Positions 7,310 through 17,700 are shown, counted from the first letter of the stretch. The stretch: 64,000 bases of DNA from Gelria sp. Kuro-4 (GCF_019668485.1 NZ_AP024619.1:1115001-1179000); one strand, 5' to 3'. Made by a program: numbers and translations. The notes: generated by a model not told the origin, from the letters alone.

Positions 7310-9634
7310 ATGGATGTAAACGCAATCCTGAGGGCGATTACGACCCATGACAGCTACGCCGGCCAGATAACCTACCGCCGGCACCTGCCGGAGCGCCCGG
7401 CGGCCTACGCCGAGCCGGCGGCGCCGCTGCCGGAGGAGCTCCAGGCCCGCCTGGAGCGCGCCGGGGTAAGGCGTCTCTATACCCACCAGGCGGCGGCGCT
7501 GGATGCCGCCCGGCGGGGAGAGAACATCGTGGTGGTAACGCCCACGGCCTCGGGCAAGACGCTCTGCTACAACCTGCCGGTCTTGACAGAGCTTGTGGCC
7601 GACCCGAGCGCCCGTGCCCTCTACATCTTTCCCACCAAGGCCCTCACCCAGGACCAACTGGAGGGGGTGCAGCGCTTCGGCCTTGTCCCGGCCGCCGTCT
7701 ACGACGGCGACACACCCGATACGGTGAAGGGCGACATCCGGCGCACGGCCCGCGTTGTGCTCACCAACCCGGACATGCTGCACCTGGGGATTCTCCCTAA
7801 CCACCTCAAGTGGCACGACTTTTTTGCCCACCTCAAGTTTGTGGTCGTCGACGAGATCCACGCCTACCGGGGCGTGTTCGGCACGCAGGTGGCCCACATC
7901 CTGCGGCGGCTGCGGCGCCTGGCGGCGCACCACGGCGCCGGCCCGCAGTTCATCCTTACCTCCGCCACCATCGCCAACCCGGCGGAGCACGCCCAGCACC
8001 TCACCGGGCTGCCGGTGACGCTCATCGCAGGAAGCGGTGCCCCCCAGGGCGCGCGGGACTTCCTCTTTTGGCGCGTACCCCAGCACACCACCTACCTGCG
8101 CGAGGCGGTGTGGCTTTTGGAGGTGCTCCTGGCGGAACGGGCGCGCACCATTGCCTTTGCCCGTGCCCGCCAGGTGGTGGAGCGCATCCTGCGCCAGGTG
8201 CGCCAGGAGCTCACGGCTCCCTTGGCCGGCCGGCTGGTGGGCTACCGGGGCGGATACCTGGCGGTAGAGCGGCGCGAGATTGAACACGAGCTTTTTTCCG
8301 GGCGGCTCTTAGGCGTGGTGACCACTAACGCGCTGGAACTCGGCATCGACGTGGGGGAGATGGAGGTCTGCCTTATCGCCGGCTACCCGGGGACCATCGC
8401 CTCCACCTGGCAGCAGGCAGGGCGGGTGGGCCGGCGCGAGCGCGACTCGCTGGTAATCTTTATCGCCGTGGCAAACCCCCTGGACCAGTACTTCCTACGC
8501 CACCCCGAGGCGTTTTTTGACAAGCCCACCGAGAGTGCCCTGATCGACGCGGCCAACCCATACCTGCTCTTGGGGCAGGCCCGCTGCGCCGCCCAGGAGC
8601 TGCCGCTGGCGCCGGCGGATCTCGCGCTCTGGGATCCGGTGCTGGTGGATCTGCTCACCCTCCTGGAGGAGGACGGCCAGGTGACGCGCGCCGACGGCCG
8701 CTGGTTTTACACCGGCCAGGATTACCCGGCGGAGAAGGTGAACCTGCGCACCACCGGGAGGACTTTCCAGCTGCGCGACCGGGGAGAGAAGAACCGCCTG
8801 GTGGGTACCATGGACGGGCATACTGCCTTCTCCGAGGCCCACCCGGGGGCCGTCTACCTGCACCAGGGCGAAACCTACCGGGTGGAGGAGCTGGACATTC
8901 CCGGCGAGACGGCCTACCTGCGCCGGGTGGATGTGGACTACTACACCATGGTGGGGCGGGAGAAGAGCACGGAGATCCTCGAGACCCTGGCCGAAAAAGA
9001 ACTCTACGGCCACCATTTTGCCGTGGGCCGGCTCAGGGTGCGCACGCGCGTCACCGGGTACATTAAAAAGCACGAACTCACCGGCCAGGTGCTGGGCGGG
9101 GAAAGCCTGTCTCTGCCCGAGGAGGTGCTGGAAACGGTGGGGATGTGGTTTTCACCGAGCGCAGAGCTGGCAGCCAAGGTCCAGGCGGCGGGGCTCGACT
9201 TCATGGGCGGGTTGCACGCCGTGGAGCATGCGGCCATTGCGCTGCTGCCCCTCTTTGCCATGTGCGACCGCAGCGACGTCGGCGGCCTCTCCACCACCAT
9301 CCATGCCCAAACGGGGGAGCCGACGGTGTTTATCCACGATGCTTACGAGGGCGGGGTGGGCTTCGCGGAAAAAGGCTACGAAAAGGCGGAAGAACTGCTG
9401 GCGGCCACCCTGGAGGCGGTGGCCACCTGCCCTTGTGAAAACGGTTGCCCGAGCTGCATCCACTCGCCCAAGTGCTCGAACTTCAACCGCCCGCTGGACA
9501 AGGAGGCGGCCATCCTGATCCTGCACGGGCTCCTGGGCCAAGAGTACCAGCCGGCGGCCCCTACGGGCGTCAAGGCCCTGGAGCGGGCCAACCTGGCCCG
9601 CTTAGTAGGGCGGTTGAAGGGGGCGACGGCATGA
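7310..9634 (+). CDS. mrfA: MrfA/YprA-type superfamily 2 DNA helicase with DUF1998/MZB tail
   Basis: The 774-residue protein is an ATP-driven 3'-5' helicase of the MrfA (YprA) family, which works with MrfB in a UvrABC-independent excision repair of mitomycin-type damage in B. subtilis. Helicase motifs are clear: Q-motif region YTHQAAALDAA, Walker A PTASGKT (near residue 80), Walker B DEIH (near 184), TSATI, and motif VI QQAGRVGR (near 366). The C-terminal DUF1998/MZB region has the four-cysteine cluster CPCENGCPSC-IHSPKC near residues 706-722, expected to bind a metal. ATG 7310 is preceded by AAGGGG. The stop overlaps the mrfB start (ATGA), showing translational coupling. Confidence 0.93.
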   Translation: MDVNAILRAITTHDSYAGQITYRRHLPERPAAYAEPAAPLPEELQARLERAGVRRLYTHQAAALDAARRGENIVVVTPTASGKTLCYNLPVLTELVADPSARALYIFPTKALTQDQLEGVQRFGLVPAAVYDGDTPDTVKGDIRRTARVVLTNPDMLHLGILPNHLKWHDFFAHLKFVVVDEIHAYRGVFGTQVAHILRRLRRLAAHHGAGPQFILTSATIANPAEHAQHLTGLPVTLIAGSGAPQGARDFLFWRVPQHTTYLREAVWLLEVLLAERARTIAFARARQVVERILRQVRQELTAPLAGRLVGYRGGYLAVERREIEHELFSGRLLGVVTTNALELGIDVGEMEVCLIAGYPGTIASTWQQAGRVGRRERDSLVIFIAVANPLDQYFLRHPEAFFDKPTESALIDAANPYLLLGQARCAAQELPLAPADLALWDPVLVDLLTLLEEDGQVTRADGRWFYTGQDYPAEKVNLRTTGRTFQLRDRGEKNRLVGTMDGHTAFSEAHPGAVYLHQGETYRVEELDIPGETAYLRRVDVDYYTMVGREKSTEILETLAEKELYGHHFAVGRLRVRTRVTGYIKKHELTGQVLGGESLSLPEEVLETVGMWFSPSAELAAKVQAAGLDFMGGLHAVEHAAIALLPLFAMCDRSDVGGLSTTIHAQTGEPTVFIHDAYEGGVGFAEKGYEKAEELLAATLEAVATCPCENGCPSCIHSPKCSNFNRPLDKEAAILILHGLLGQEYQPAAPTGVKALERANLARLVGRLKGATA

Positions 9635-10683
9635 GCCTGTTTGAGCGCCTGGCCCGGCTGCGGGCGGAGCGGGCGGCGGCAGGGGAAGCGGAAGCGGCCG
9701 GCGGCGCAGCGCCGGCGACCTGCCTGGAGCCGGCCGGGCTTAAACCGCGGGCGGCAGGCCTGGCGGGGCCACAAGAGGAGGACTCCTCCTCCCGGCCGCC
9801 GGTGCCGGCGGCGCGCTTCGGCGGCTGCGAGATCAAAACCGCCTGCGGCACCTTCTGCTGCCGTGCCCGCCCGTTGGCCGCGCGGCCGTCAGCCCTCCTG
9901 GCGCAGCCGGAACGCATCCTGGCCAACCTCAAGCTTGTCTGGGGGATCGGGCCGGTTACGGAGGCGGCGCTCAAGGCCCAGGGGGTGAGGAGCCTCACCG
10001 ACCTTACGGGACACCCGCGCTGGGGCGAGGAGGCGCGGCGCGTGCTGGCGCTCATCGCCGCGCGCCGGGCGACGGAGCTCAGGCGGCGCGGGGCGAGCGA
10101 CGCGGAGCTTTTGGGCCTCTTCCAGCCGGAGGAAGTGGCCTGCCTCGACATCGAGACCACCGGCCTCTGGGGCAACCAGCCGCTCTTTCTGGTGGGCCTT
10201 CTCAGGGCGGAGGGGGGAGGGCTGGTGCTGGAGCAGCTCCTGGCCCGCCACTACCGGGAGGAAAAGGCGCTCCTCACCTACCTGGCGGACGTTCTGGGCG
10301 GGGTAAGGACGGTGGTTACCTTTAACGGCAAGCGCTTCGACCTTCCTTACATTGAGCAGCGCTTCATCTACCATGGCCTGCCGCAACCGGCGGAACCCTT
10401 CCACGTGGACCTCTACTTCCACGCCCGGCGCCTGCCGCAGGACCTCCCGAATCGGCGCCTGGTCACGCTGGAGGAGCACCTCCTGGGGGCGGAGCGGGAA
10501 GGGGACGTGCCGGGGTACCTGGTGCCCACCATTTACCACCGCTTTGTGCGTACGGGCGAGGCGGAGCTGCTCTTGCCTGTGCTGCAGCACAATGCCCAGG
10601 ACGTGCTCTCCCTGGCCCGGCTGCTTTACCTGGTGGAGCAGGAGGGGAAGGAGGTGGGCGGCGGTGCCGTCCACTCAAGTTGA
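9631..10683 (+). CDS. mrfB: MrfB/YprB-type RNase H-like exonuclease
   Basis: The 350-residue protein is the DEDD-type nuclease partner of MrfA. Catalytic acidic residues are visible in CLDIETTG (near residue 171), FNGKRFDLPYI (near 233) and HNAQDVLSL (near 328), as in YprB. Residues about 105-150 look like a helix-hairpin-helix segment (WGIGPVTEAALKAQGV). The first 60 residues are low-complexity Ala/Gly/Pro-rich. The start at 9631 is set by the ATGA overlap with mrfA; a longer upstream frame lies inside mrfA. It would trim DNA around lesions opened by MrfA. The downstream methyltransferase gene overlaps its last 20 bases, so the three genes form one unit. Confidence 0.92.
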   Translation: MSLFERLARLRAERAAAGEAEAAGGAAPATCLEPAGLKPRAAGLAGPQEEDSSSRPPVPAARFGGCEIKTACGTFCCRARPLAARPSALLAQPERILANLKLVWGIGPVTEAALKAQGVRSLTDLTGHPRWGEEARRVLALIAARRATELRRRGASDAELLGLFQPEEVACLDIETTGLWGNQPLFLVGLLRAEGGGLVLEQLLARHYREEKALLTYLADVLGGVRTVVTFNGKRFDLPYIEQRFIYHGLPQPAEPFHVDLYFHARRLPQDLPNRRLVTLEEHLLGAEREGDVPGYLVPTIYHRFVRTGEAELLLPVLQHNAQDVLSLARLLYLVEQEGKEVGGGAVHSS

Positions 10684-12880
10684 GCCGCTCAAGGCGGCCT
10701 TAAGCGCGGCACTCGCCGGCTTAGGCGCGGACCGCCACTACAGCGAGGCCCTGGCGGCACTGGCCCAGGGCCTCTTTCTCTGGCAGCTGAAGGCGGACGG
10801 AGGCCCGGAAGACTTCGCTTCCTGGGGTGGGCCCTTTGCCGCGCCGGCCTGGCGCGGCCGCACCCCGGCGGCGGTTCGCACCCTACAGGCCGAGCTCAAC
10901 CGGCTGGCGCCGTCGGCGGCGGAACTCGGTGCGGCCCTGGAGGCGCTCCACTGGGAGCGCGGCAGCGGGAGCAGCAGGGAACGCGGGGTCTACTACACCC
11001 CGCCTGTTTTGGCCCGTTTCATGGCCCGCCTGGCCCTGCGGCTGTATTTTCAGGAACTGGCGCGGCCCCGCAGCCGCGAACGCGATCCGGGCGCACCGGT
11101 GTGCCTGCCGCCGACTCTGCGCTTAGCCGACCCGGCCGTGGGTGCCGGGGCCTTTCTCGCCGCCGCCCTGGCGGAGCTCAGCGCTCTCCCGGCGGATCTC
11201 CGGGGCGGGCGCGGTGTGCCGGAACTGCTCGGGTGCCTGGCGGGGCGGGACCGCGATGCTGAGGCGGTGTACCTTACGCGCGTGCGCCTCTGGCTCCTGG
11301 CGGCGGCGGAGGTGGCCCGGCGCGGCGGCCCGTTCCCGCCGCTTGCGGCCATCCGTAGCGGGGACAGCCTGAGCGAGGGGCCGGAGCCCGCCGACATCAT
11401 TCTAGAAAACCCACCTTACCTGCGCCAGGAAAACCTGAGTGCGGCGGAAAAAAATGCCCTGGCGGCGCGCTTCGGCCGCAGCCTGCCGCGACAGGCCGAT
11501 CTTTATGCCTACTTCCTGGCCAATCTTAAGAACGAACTTAAGCCGGGCGGGGTGGCCGTTTTAGTGACACCGGTGGCCTGGCTGGAGGTGGATTACGGGC
11601 GGGCGCTGCAGAAGGAACTGCTCAGGAGTTTTGAGATTCCCCTCATCATCACCTCCGCCTGTGAGCGCTGGTTCCACCAGGCGGCGGTCCATACGGCGGT
11701 GAGCGCCTTTGTCCGGCCGGAGGAGGCGGGGCGGCGCCCGCGGCGGCCGACGGCCCTGGTAAACCTTAGCCGGCCCCTGGCCGCAGCGGCGGAGGAAGTG
11801 GTGGCATCCGGCGGCCGCTTTCCTTCCGGCTGGAGCTGCGGCGAGGCCTACCGGGCGGTAAGTGTGCCCCGTACAGAGCTGAGTGCGCTCACGCAGCGGC
11901 GGAGGCCGGTGCGCGCCCGCTGGGGGACGCTGCTCCGGGCACCAGGGGTGTATTTCACCCTGCATGCCGCGGCGCCGGACGCCTGGGTGAGTGCCGGCGA
12001 GCTGGCCGAGGTGACGCGCGGCTTTACCAGCGGGGCCAATGCCTTTTTCTTCGTGCGCGATGTCACGGCGGAGGTGGAGCCTGCCGTGCGCACCGAACTG
12101 GGGGTTACTGCCGGCGGCGGCCTCCGGGTCATTGCGGCGCGGGGCCGGCGCCGGTACTTTGCCGTGGAAGAACGCTTTCTTTTCCCGCTTATCAAATCGC
12201 CGCGCGAGGTGGCCGGATATGTCATCCGGGAAGAAGACCTGGCGTGGCGGGTGCTGCTTCTGCCGCCGGACGAGGGATATGTCCAGGGGCTCCGGGCCGC
12301 GGAGTATATCCGCTGGGGTGAGGCGCAGGGGTTCGGCTGCCGGGCCACCGTGTGCTCCCGCTCCTTTTGGTGGAGCCTGCCCAAGCTCCTGCCGCCCCAG
12401 GTTCTGGCACGGCAGTTTTACGACCGGCGCTTTAATTTCCCCTACAACCCCAGCACGGCGCTGTGCGACCATACCTTTTATTACCTTACCGGCTGCGCCG
12501 ACCCGGAGCTCTTTGCTGCGCTCCTTAACAGCACCCTGACATACTTTCACGTGGAGCTCTGGGGCCGTTCCAATATGGGTGACGGGGTACTTACCTTTTA
12601 CGGGCCGGAGCTTTCCGATCTGCCGCTGCCGCGGCCGGAGCTGTTTGCGGGGGAGCGCGGCACAGAGTTGAAACGCGCTTTCCAGCGCCTCAGGGCGCGC
12701 GCGGTGCTGCCCGTAGAGGAAGAAGTGGAGCGGAGCGACCGGCGCGACCTGGACCTGAACGTTTTGGCCGGGCTGGGTTTGACGGGCCTTCCTGCGGCTT
12801 CCCTCCTGGCCGAGGTCTACAGCGCCCTCACCCGGCTCGTGGCGCAGCGTTTAGAGCGCTCCCGCCGGGGTCAGGTATAA
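10664..12880 (+). CDS. Eco57I/TaqI-type N6-adenine DNA methyltransferase
   Basis: The 738-residue protein has the gamma-class adenine methyltransferase layout. Residues about 100-130 carry the GVYYTPP entry motif. The SAM-binding motif I follows as DPAVGAGAF near 160, and the catalytic motif IV is NPPY near 248. A C-terminal half of about 350 residues resembles the TaqI-like target-recognition domain. No PD-(D/E)XK nuclease motif was seen, so it is probably a methylase only, or one needing a partner. GTG 10664 follows GGAGG at nine bases and overlaps mrfB by 20 bases; the longer frame starting at 10352 lies within mrfB. Being locked into the mrfAB operon is unusual and suggests a link between modification and the helicase/nuclease pair. 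Confidence 0.88.
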   Translation: MPSTQVEPLKAALSAALAGLGADRHYSEALAALAQGLFLWQLKADGGPEDFASWGGPFAAPAWRGRTPAAVRTLQAELNRLAPSAAELGAALEALHWERGSGSSRERGVYYTPPVLARFMARLALRLYFQELARPRSRERDPGAPVCLPPTLRLADPAVGAGAFLAAALAELSALPADLRGGRGVPELLGCLAGRDRDAEAVYLTRVRLWLLAAAEVARRGGPFPPLAAIRSGDSLSEGPEPADIILENPPYLRQENLSAAEKNALAARFGRSLPRQADLYAYFLANLKNELKPGGVAVLVTPVAWLEVDYGRALQKELLRSFEIPLIITSACERWFHQAAVHTAVSAFVRPEEAGRRPRRPTALVNLSRPLAAAAEEVVASGGRFPSGWSCGEAYRAVSVPRTELSALTQRRRPVRARWGTLLRAPGVYFTLHAAAPDAWVSAGELAEVTRGFTSGANAFFFVRDVTAEVEPAVRTELGVTAGGGLRVIAARGRRRYFAVEERFLFPLIKSPREVAGYVIREEDLAWRVLLLPPDEGYVQGLRAAEYIRWGEAQGFGCRATVCSRSFWWSLPKLLPPQVLARQFYDRRFNFPYNPSTALCDHTFYYLTGCADPELFAALLNSTLTYFHVELWGRSNMGDGVLTFYGPELSDLPLPRPELFAGERGTELKRAFQRLRARAVLPVEEEVERSDRRDLDLNVLAGLGLTGLPAASLLAEVYSALTRLVAQRLERSRRGQV

Positions 12881-12951
12881 ACTTCTTATCGTTTCTTACA
12901 TTTTTGAGAAAACCTGCTTACTTACTGTGCGGTCGGCCGGGAAACCTATAA

Positions 12952-13248
12952 GAAACTTTTCGGCCGGCGGGTAACAACTCCTTTGGGAGTTTCATCGACC
13001 ATCGGCACGGCTTTGCGACCGACGGAAAGAAGCTTTATACGATCGAGGACGGCGCCCGCTCCTGGACGGCCGTCACCATGAACCGAGAGTTTACGAACGT
13101 AAGCCGGCCGGCTTTTGTCTCCTCCCAGGCAGGTTGGGCTGTGGCCGACGATACCCTGTGGGAAACCCGGGACGGCGGGCGGACCTGGACTTCGCTTGGG
13201 CAGCAGCCACCTGCCGCCAGCGGCGCCAGCGGAAGAGGAAAAGCTTAG
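12952..13248 (+). pseudogene. Remnant of a BNR/YCF48-type beta-propeller protein
   Basis: There is no start codon with a ribosome site, but the frame ending at TAG 13246-13248 encodes a beta-propeller-like stretch. It includes GFATDGKKLYTIEDGARSW and GWAVADDTLWETRDGGRTW, the DGG.TW Asp-box typical of BNR and HCF136-like repeats. The reading frame opens after a stop at 12949 and holds about one and a half repeats, so it is a fragment of a larger gene. It sits between the methyltransferase and the SOS promoter. Confidence 0.65.
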
Positions 13249-13397
13249 GTCCTCGGTCCTTCCCTTGCGGCGCAGACGGTGCGTAAGGTGCCGTGAGGGA
13301 AGGACTTCGCGGCTTCGGCCGCCAAGGTATTTGGCGATCAGCCTACAGGCCTACAGTAAAAGTAGGCTGTTTTTCTTACCTTACCAGGATTATCCTC

Positions 13398-13426
13398 TTG
13401 TTCTACCCCTGAGGCGGGGGTATAAT
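13398..13426 (+). promoter_or_regulatory. Promoter of the SOS mutagenesis cassette
   Basis: -35 TTGTTC, a 17-base spacer and -10 TATAAT. The LexA box begins nine bases after the -10, covering the likely start site. Confidence 0.85.
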
Positions 13427-13434
13427 ATTTCTAT

Positions 13435-13448
13435 CGAACATACGTTCC
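13435..13448 (+). promoter_or_regulatory. LexA (SOS) box
   Basis: CGAACATACGTTCC matches the Gram-positive LexA/DinR consensus CGAACRNRYGTTYC exactly. Its position over the start site would let LexA repress the ImuB-DUF6504-DnaE operon until DNA damage. Confidence 0.92.
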
Positions 13449-13461
13449 AGAGGTGAGGGCG

Positions 13462-14505
13462 GTGTGGGTGGCACACGGATACCTCGAGGAGTTTAACCTG
13501 CTTCAAGGGGAAGAACTCCTGGCTGCCTGCGGCTTATTTACAGATAGGGTGGAGGGTGGGGCGGGACCGGAGTTTTTTCTTGACCTAACGCGCCTGCCGG
13601 AGCCAGAGAAGGCCGTAACGGAGCTACGGGAGCTTTTGGTGCCCGCCCTGGGCAGGCGCCTCTGCGCTTCCCTGGCGGCGAACAAGTTGGCGGCACGGGC
13701 GGCCACCCTGGCGCAGCGCGCCAGGAGGGTGTGCGGGGCCGACGGTATAGTGGTGGTCCCGCCGGGGAAGGAGGCGGCCTTTCTCGCCCCCCTGCCGCTT
13801 GCTTACCTCTGGCCGCTGCCGCCACGCCTGCGCGAGCGCCTGGGGCTCCTGGGACTAAAGACCATCGGGCAGGCGGCGGAGCTGCCGGAAGAGGAGCTGT
13901 ACCGCTTTTTCGGTCCGGAAGGGTACCGGGTGGCACAGCTCAGCCGCGGCCGTGACGGCAGCCGGGTGCAGGGCACACCGCCCGCTTACCTGGAGTATCG
14001 CTCTTCCTGGGCGGGGGAGGCCGACCGTGAGCGCCTTATAGCTTGGTGCGCCGCCGCAGCCGGCTACCTGGCCCGGGGAGAGGAGCGGCGCAGCGCCTGG
14101 GGGCGGCGCCTGGAACTCACCCTCTTTCCCGAAGCCGGCCCGCCCCTTACCGGGACGCGGGAGTTCAACCGGCCGGAGCTTACAGCCGCCGACCTGGGCA
14201 CGACCCTTAAGCGCCTGGTGCCGGCGGCGCTTCCCGGGCGCCTCAGCGCCGTGGCCGCCCGGCTCGGTCCACTGGCACCGCTCCTTCCCGGCCAGCTGAG
14301 CCTGCTGCCGGCCGTGTGCCCGCCCCGGACGCGGGCCCGGCTGCAGGATGTGCTGGCCCGGCTGGAGGAACGCTATCCCGGCCGCGTAAACTGGGGGAGC
14401 CGGTGGCCGGCCAGCCGCCGCGAGCAGGTGCTGGCGTTCTTCGACCCGCTGCGCCGCCCGGGGGCGGGAACGCGCAAAGAAGGCCACACCCGTGCGGCTG
14501 GTTGA
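13462..14505 (+). CDS. ImuB-like Y-family polymerase homologue (probably non-catalytic)
   Basis: The 347-residue protein aligns in style with the palm, thumb and little-finger parts of Y-family polymerases of the ImuB type. Visible features are FFLDLTRL in the palm remnant, a helix-hairpin-helix segment LGLLGLKTIGQAAELP near residue 135, and YRVAQLSRGRDG. The N-terminal catalytic Asp motif and the SxDE pair are missing, as in ImuB, which acts as a bridge in the translesion mutasome. The start is taken at GTG 13462, with GAGGTGA five bases upstream; GTG 13453 is possible. It is the first gene after a LexA box and overlaps the DUF6504 gene by 14 bases. Confidence 0.8.
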   Translation: MWVAHGYLEEFNLLQGEELLAACGLFTDRVEGGAGPEFFLDLTRLPEPEKAVTELRELLVPALGRRLCASLAANKLAARAATLAQRARRVCGADGIVVVPPGKEAAFLAPLPLAYLWPLPPRLRERLGLLGLKTIGQAAELPEEELYRFFGPEGYRVAQLSRGRDGSRVQGTPPAYLEYRSSWAGEADRERLIAWCAAAAGYLARGEERRSAWGRRLELTLFPEAGPPLTGTREFNRPELTAADLGTTLKRLVPAALPGRLSAVAARLGPLAPLLPGQLSLLPAVCPPRTRARLQDVLARLEERYPGRVNWGSRWPASRREQVLAFFDPLRRPGAGTRKEGHTRAAG

Positions 14506-14731
14506 CCGGCCCATCAGCGTGGCGGCGCCGGGCGGCCGTCCAGCGGCCTTCACCTGGCGGGGGAGGACCCTTACCGTCGGCGCTGTTTTGGAGGTTTGGG
14601 CCGACACCGGCGAGTGGTGGCGCGGCGAGCCCGAGAAGATCTTCTACCGCCTTACCGCCGCCGGCGGCCTTTACGAGCTTTACTTCGAACCTTCCTCGGC
14701 CGGCTGGCATCTCTACAAGGTCTATGATTAG
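14492..14731 (+). CDS. DUF6504 family small protein
   Basis: The 79-residue protein starts at GTG 14492 inside the end of the ImuB-like gene. Family-type features are the RPISV start, TWRGRTLTVGAVLEVW, a WW pair and the YELYFE..S..W.LYKVYD ending. In some actinobacterial ImuB/DinB-like proteins a related segment is attached to the polymerase, so a separate gene here suggests it works as an accessory subunit of the ImuB-like protein (inference). It lies between the ImuB-like and DnaE genes in the SOS operon. Confidence 0.78.
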   Translation: MRLVDRPISVAAPGGRPAAFTWRGRTLTVGAVLEVWADTGEWWRGEPEKIFYRLTAAGGLYELYFEPSSAGWHLYKVYD

Positions 14732-14794
14732 AAGGCCCTTCCCGCCCAGGAAGGGTCAGGCGATAAGCCGTTTCACCAGAAGGAGGGAATCCCG

Positions 14795-17700
14795 GTGGAG
14801 CCGGGGTTTGCGCACCTGCACGTGCACTCGCCGTTTTCTTTCCTGGACGGAGCAAGCCGCATTGCCGACCTGGTGCGGCGGGCAGCGGAGCTGGGGCAGC
14901 CGGCGCTTGCCTTGACGGACCACAACAACCTTTCCGGGGCGGTGCGCTTCACTCAGGCGGCCCGGGCAGCCGGAGTCAAACCCATCCTGGGGGCGGAGGT
15001 GACGCTGGCCGGCGGTTACCACCTGACCCTTCTCGCCCGGAACCGGCAGGGCTACCGGAGCCTCTGCCGGCTCCTCACCCGGGCTCACCTTGATCACCCC
15101 CGCGGCCGTCCGGTAGTGACCGGAGAAAACCTGGCCGCGCACCGGGAAGGCCTGGTAGCCCTCTCCGGCTGCCGGCGCGGCGAAGTGCCCGCCCTCATCC
15201 TCCAGGGGCGGCTGGCGGAAGCAAGGACGGCGGCCTGGCGCCTGCGCGACCTCTTTGGGCGCGAGAACTTCTACCTGGAGCTTATCCCGAACCTCCTTCC
15301 CGGCGACCGGGCGCTGCACCAGGCCTTGGCCGACCTGGGCCGGGCCTTAAACGTAAGGCTGGTGGCCACGGGCAATGTCCACTACGCCCGCAAAGAGGAC
15401 TTTCCCCTCCACGACCTTTTCACCTGTGTGCGCACCCAGACCACCGTCTCGGCCGTCCACCCGGAGCGCCCGCTCAACGCCGAGAACTACCTGAAGTCTA
15501 AGGAGGAGCTGGCGCAGCTTTTACCCGCTTACCCCCAGGCCTTAGCCGCGGCGGCCGCCTTGGCGGCATCGCTCGAACCTGCGCTCCCGGCGGGTGAGGC
15601 CCTTTTCCCGCGCTTTCCCGTGCCCCCGGGTGAAACGGCGGAGGGAATGCTGCGGCGCCTCACCCTCGCAGGAGCCGGGCGGCGTTACGGCCGCGTGACC
15701 ACAGCCCTGAGCGAGCGGCTAGAGCAGGAGCTCGGCGTCATCACCCGCCTGGGCTTTGCCGATTACTTCCTCGTGCTGTGGGACATCGTGCGCGCGGCGA
15801 AGGCGCGCGGCATCCGCTGCGCCGGGCGGGGCTCGGCCGCCGACTCGGTGGTGGCCTACTGCCTGGGGATCACCGAGGTGGACGCCTTCCGGCGGGAACT
15901 TCTCTTCGAACGCTTCTTGAGCGCAGAGCGGGCGGAGCGGCCGGACATCGACCTCGACATCGACGCCCGCTACCGCGACGACCTGGCTGCCTACCTGACC
16001 CAGCGCTACGGCGAAGACAAAGTGGCGGCCGTGGCCACCTACAACACCTTTCAGGCCCGCTCGGCGGTGCGCGACCTGGGGAAGGCCTTGGAGCTGCCCG
16101 CAGCGGAGTTGGACGCCCTGGCCAAGCGCCTGCCCTACTTCGTTCCCGCCGACGGCATCCGCGGTGCGCGCGAGCGGGTGCCGGAACTAAAAAACAGCTC
16201 CCTTCCCTGGGAGCGCTACGAGCGGCTGCTCGACTTTTGCGCTGCTGCCGCAGGCCTGCCCCGCCACCTGGGGACCCACCTGGGCGGCCTGGTGGTGGCC
16301 AGGGAACCCCTGGCCGACCTGGTGCCGCTGCAGCGGGCGGCCAAGGGAACGGTGGTTGCCCAGTTCGACAAGGACGATATAGAGGACCTGGGACTCGTTA
16401 AACTGGACCTTCTTTCCCTGCGCACCCTGAGCGCGGTGGACGAGACCTTAAAGGCGCTGGCGGCCAGCGGGCGGCCGCTTGCCTACGACCGCCTGCCCCT
16501 TGACGATAAGGCCACCTTTAAGATGCTGCGCGCCGCCGAAACCATTGGTGTCTTCCAGCTGGAAAGCCCGGCCCAGCGGGCGCTGCAGGGCCGCCTGGGG
16601 GCGGACAACATGGAGGACATTGTAGCCAGCCTGGCCCTGATCCGCCCTGGACCTATCAAGGGCAACATGGTGGAGCCCTTTGTCGCCCGACGGCGCGGGC
16701 AGGAGCCGGTTAGCTACCCCTACCCGGCGCTGGCGCCCATTCTCAAGAAAACCTACGGCGTAGTGCTCTTCCAGGAGCAGGTAATCGCCATCGCCACCGC
16801 CCTCGCCGGCTTCAGCGCCGGTGAGGCCGACCGGCTGCGGCGCGTTATGACCCACGCCCGCTCCCAGGCGGAGATGGCGGCCGTTGGCGCGGAGTTTGTG
16901 GCCCGGGCCATGGAGCGGGGCGTGCCGGCCGAGACGGCGCAGGCCATCTTCGACATGATCGCCGGCTACGCCAGCTACGGCTTCTGCGAGGCCCATGCCG
17001 CCGCCTTCGCCACCACCGCTTACAAGACGGCCTACCTCCTCTGCCACCACCCTGCCTACTACCTGGCCGCCCTTTTAAGCTGCCAGCCCATGGGCTTTTA
17101 CCCGCCCTGGGTGCTCATCGGCGAGGCGCGCCGGCGCGGCGTAATCGTGCTGCCGCCGGATGTGAACCGGAGCGGGGCGACCTGCACAGTGGAGAACGGC
17201 GCCATCCGGGTTTCCCTCCGCCGGGTGAAGGGCATGGAGGAGAAGGCGCTCCAGGCGCTGCTGGCCGCGCGCGCCCGCGGCCCCTTTACTTCCCTGGCCG
17301 ATCTTAAGGCGCGGGTGAGCCTCCCGGCCGACGTGCGGGAAAACCTCATCCTGGCCGGCGCCTGTAGCGCCTTCAACCCCAACCGCCGTGCCCTCCTCTG
17401 GGAGGATAAACTGGGACGGGCGCCGGCCAACGTGCCGGACTTTTCCTTGGGGGAGAAGATCTTTTACGAGTGGGACCTCCTCGGCTTTTCCCTGAGCGGT
17501 CATCCCTTGGCCTGCCTGCGCCCGCGCCTAGAGCAGGAAGGGGCGGTTGCCATCCAGGCGGCACGGCGCCTACCGGCAGGGCGCGCCGTGACGGTGGCGG
17601 GGCTGCCCATCCGCCCGCACCGCCCGCCCACCCGGAGCGGGCGCACGGTGGCCTTTTTCTCTCTGGAAGACGAAACCGGGCTGATCGACGTTACTGTATT

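Noticed and set aside
7241-8287. Minus-strand extension of the 46-aa gene into mrfA
   Set aside because: The good ribosome site is at 7240, and the extension is antisense to conserved helicase motifs.
10352-10663. N-terminal extension of the methyltransferase inside mrfB
   Set aside because: It overlaps conserved MrfB exonuclease motifs in another frame; GTG 10664 has a ribosome site.
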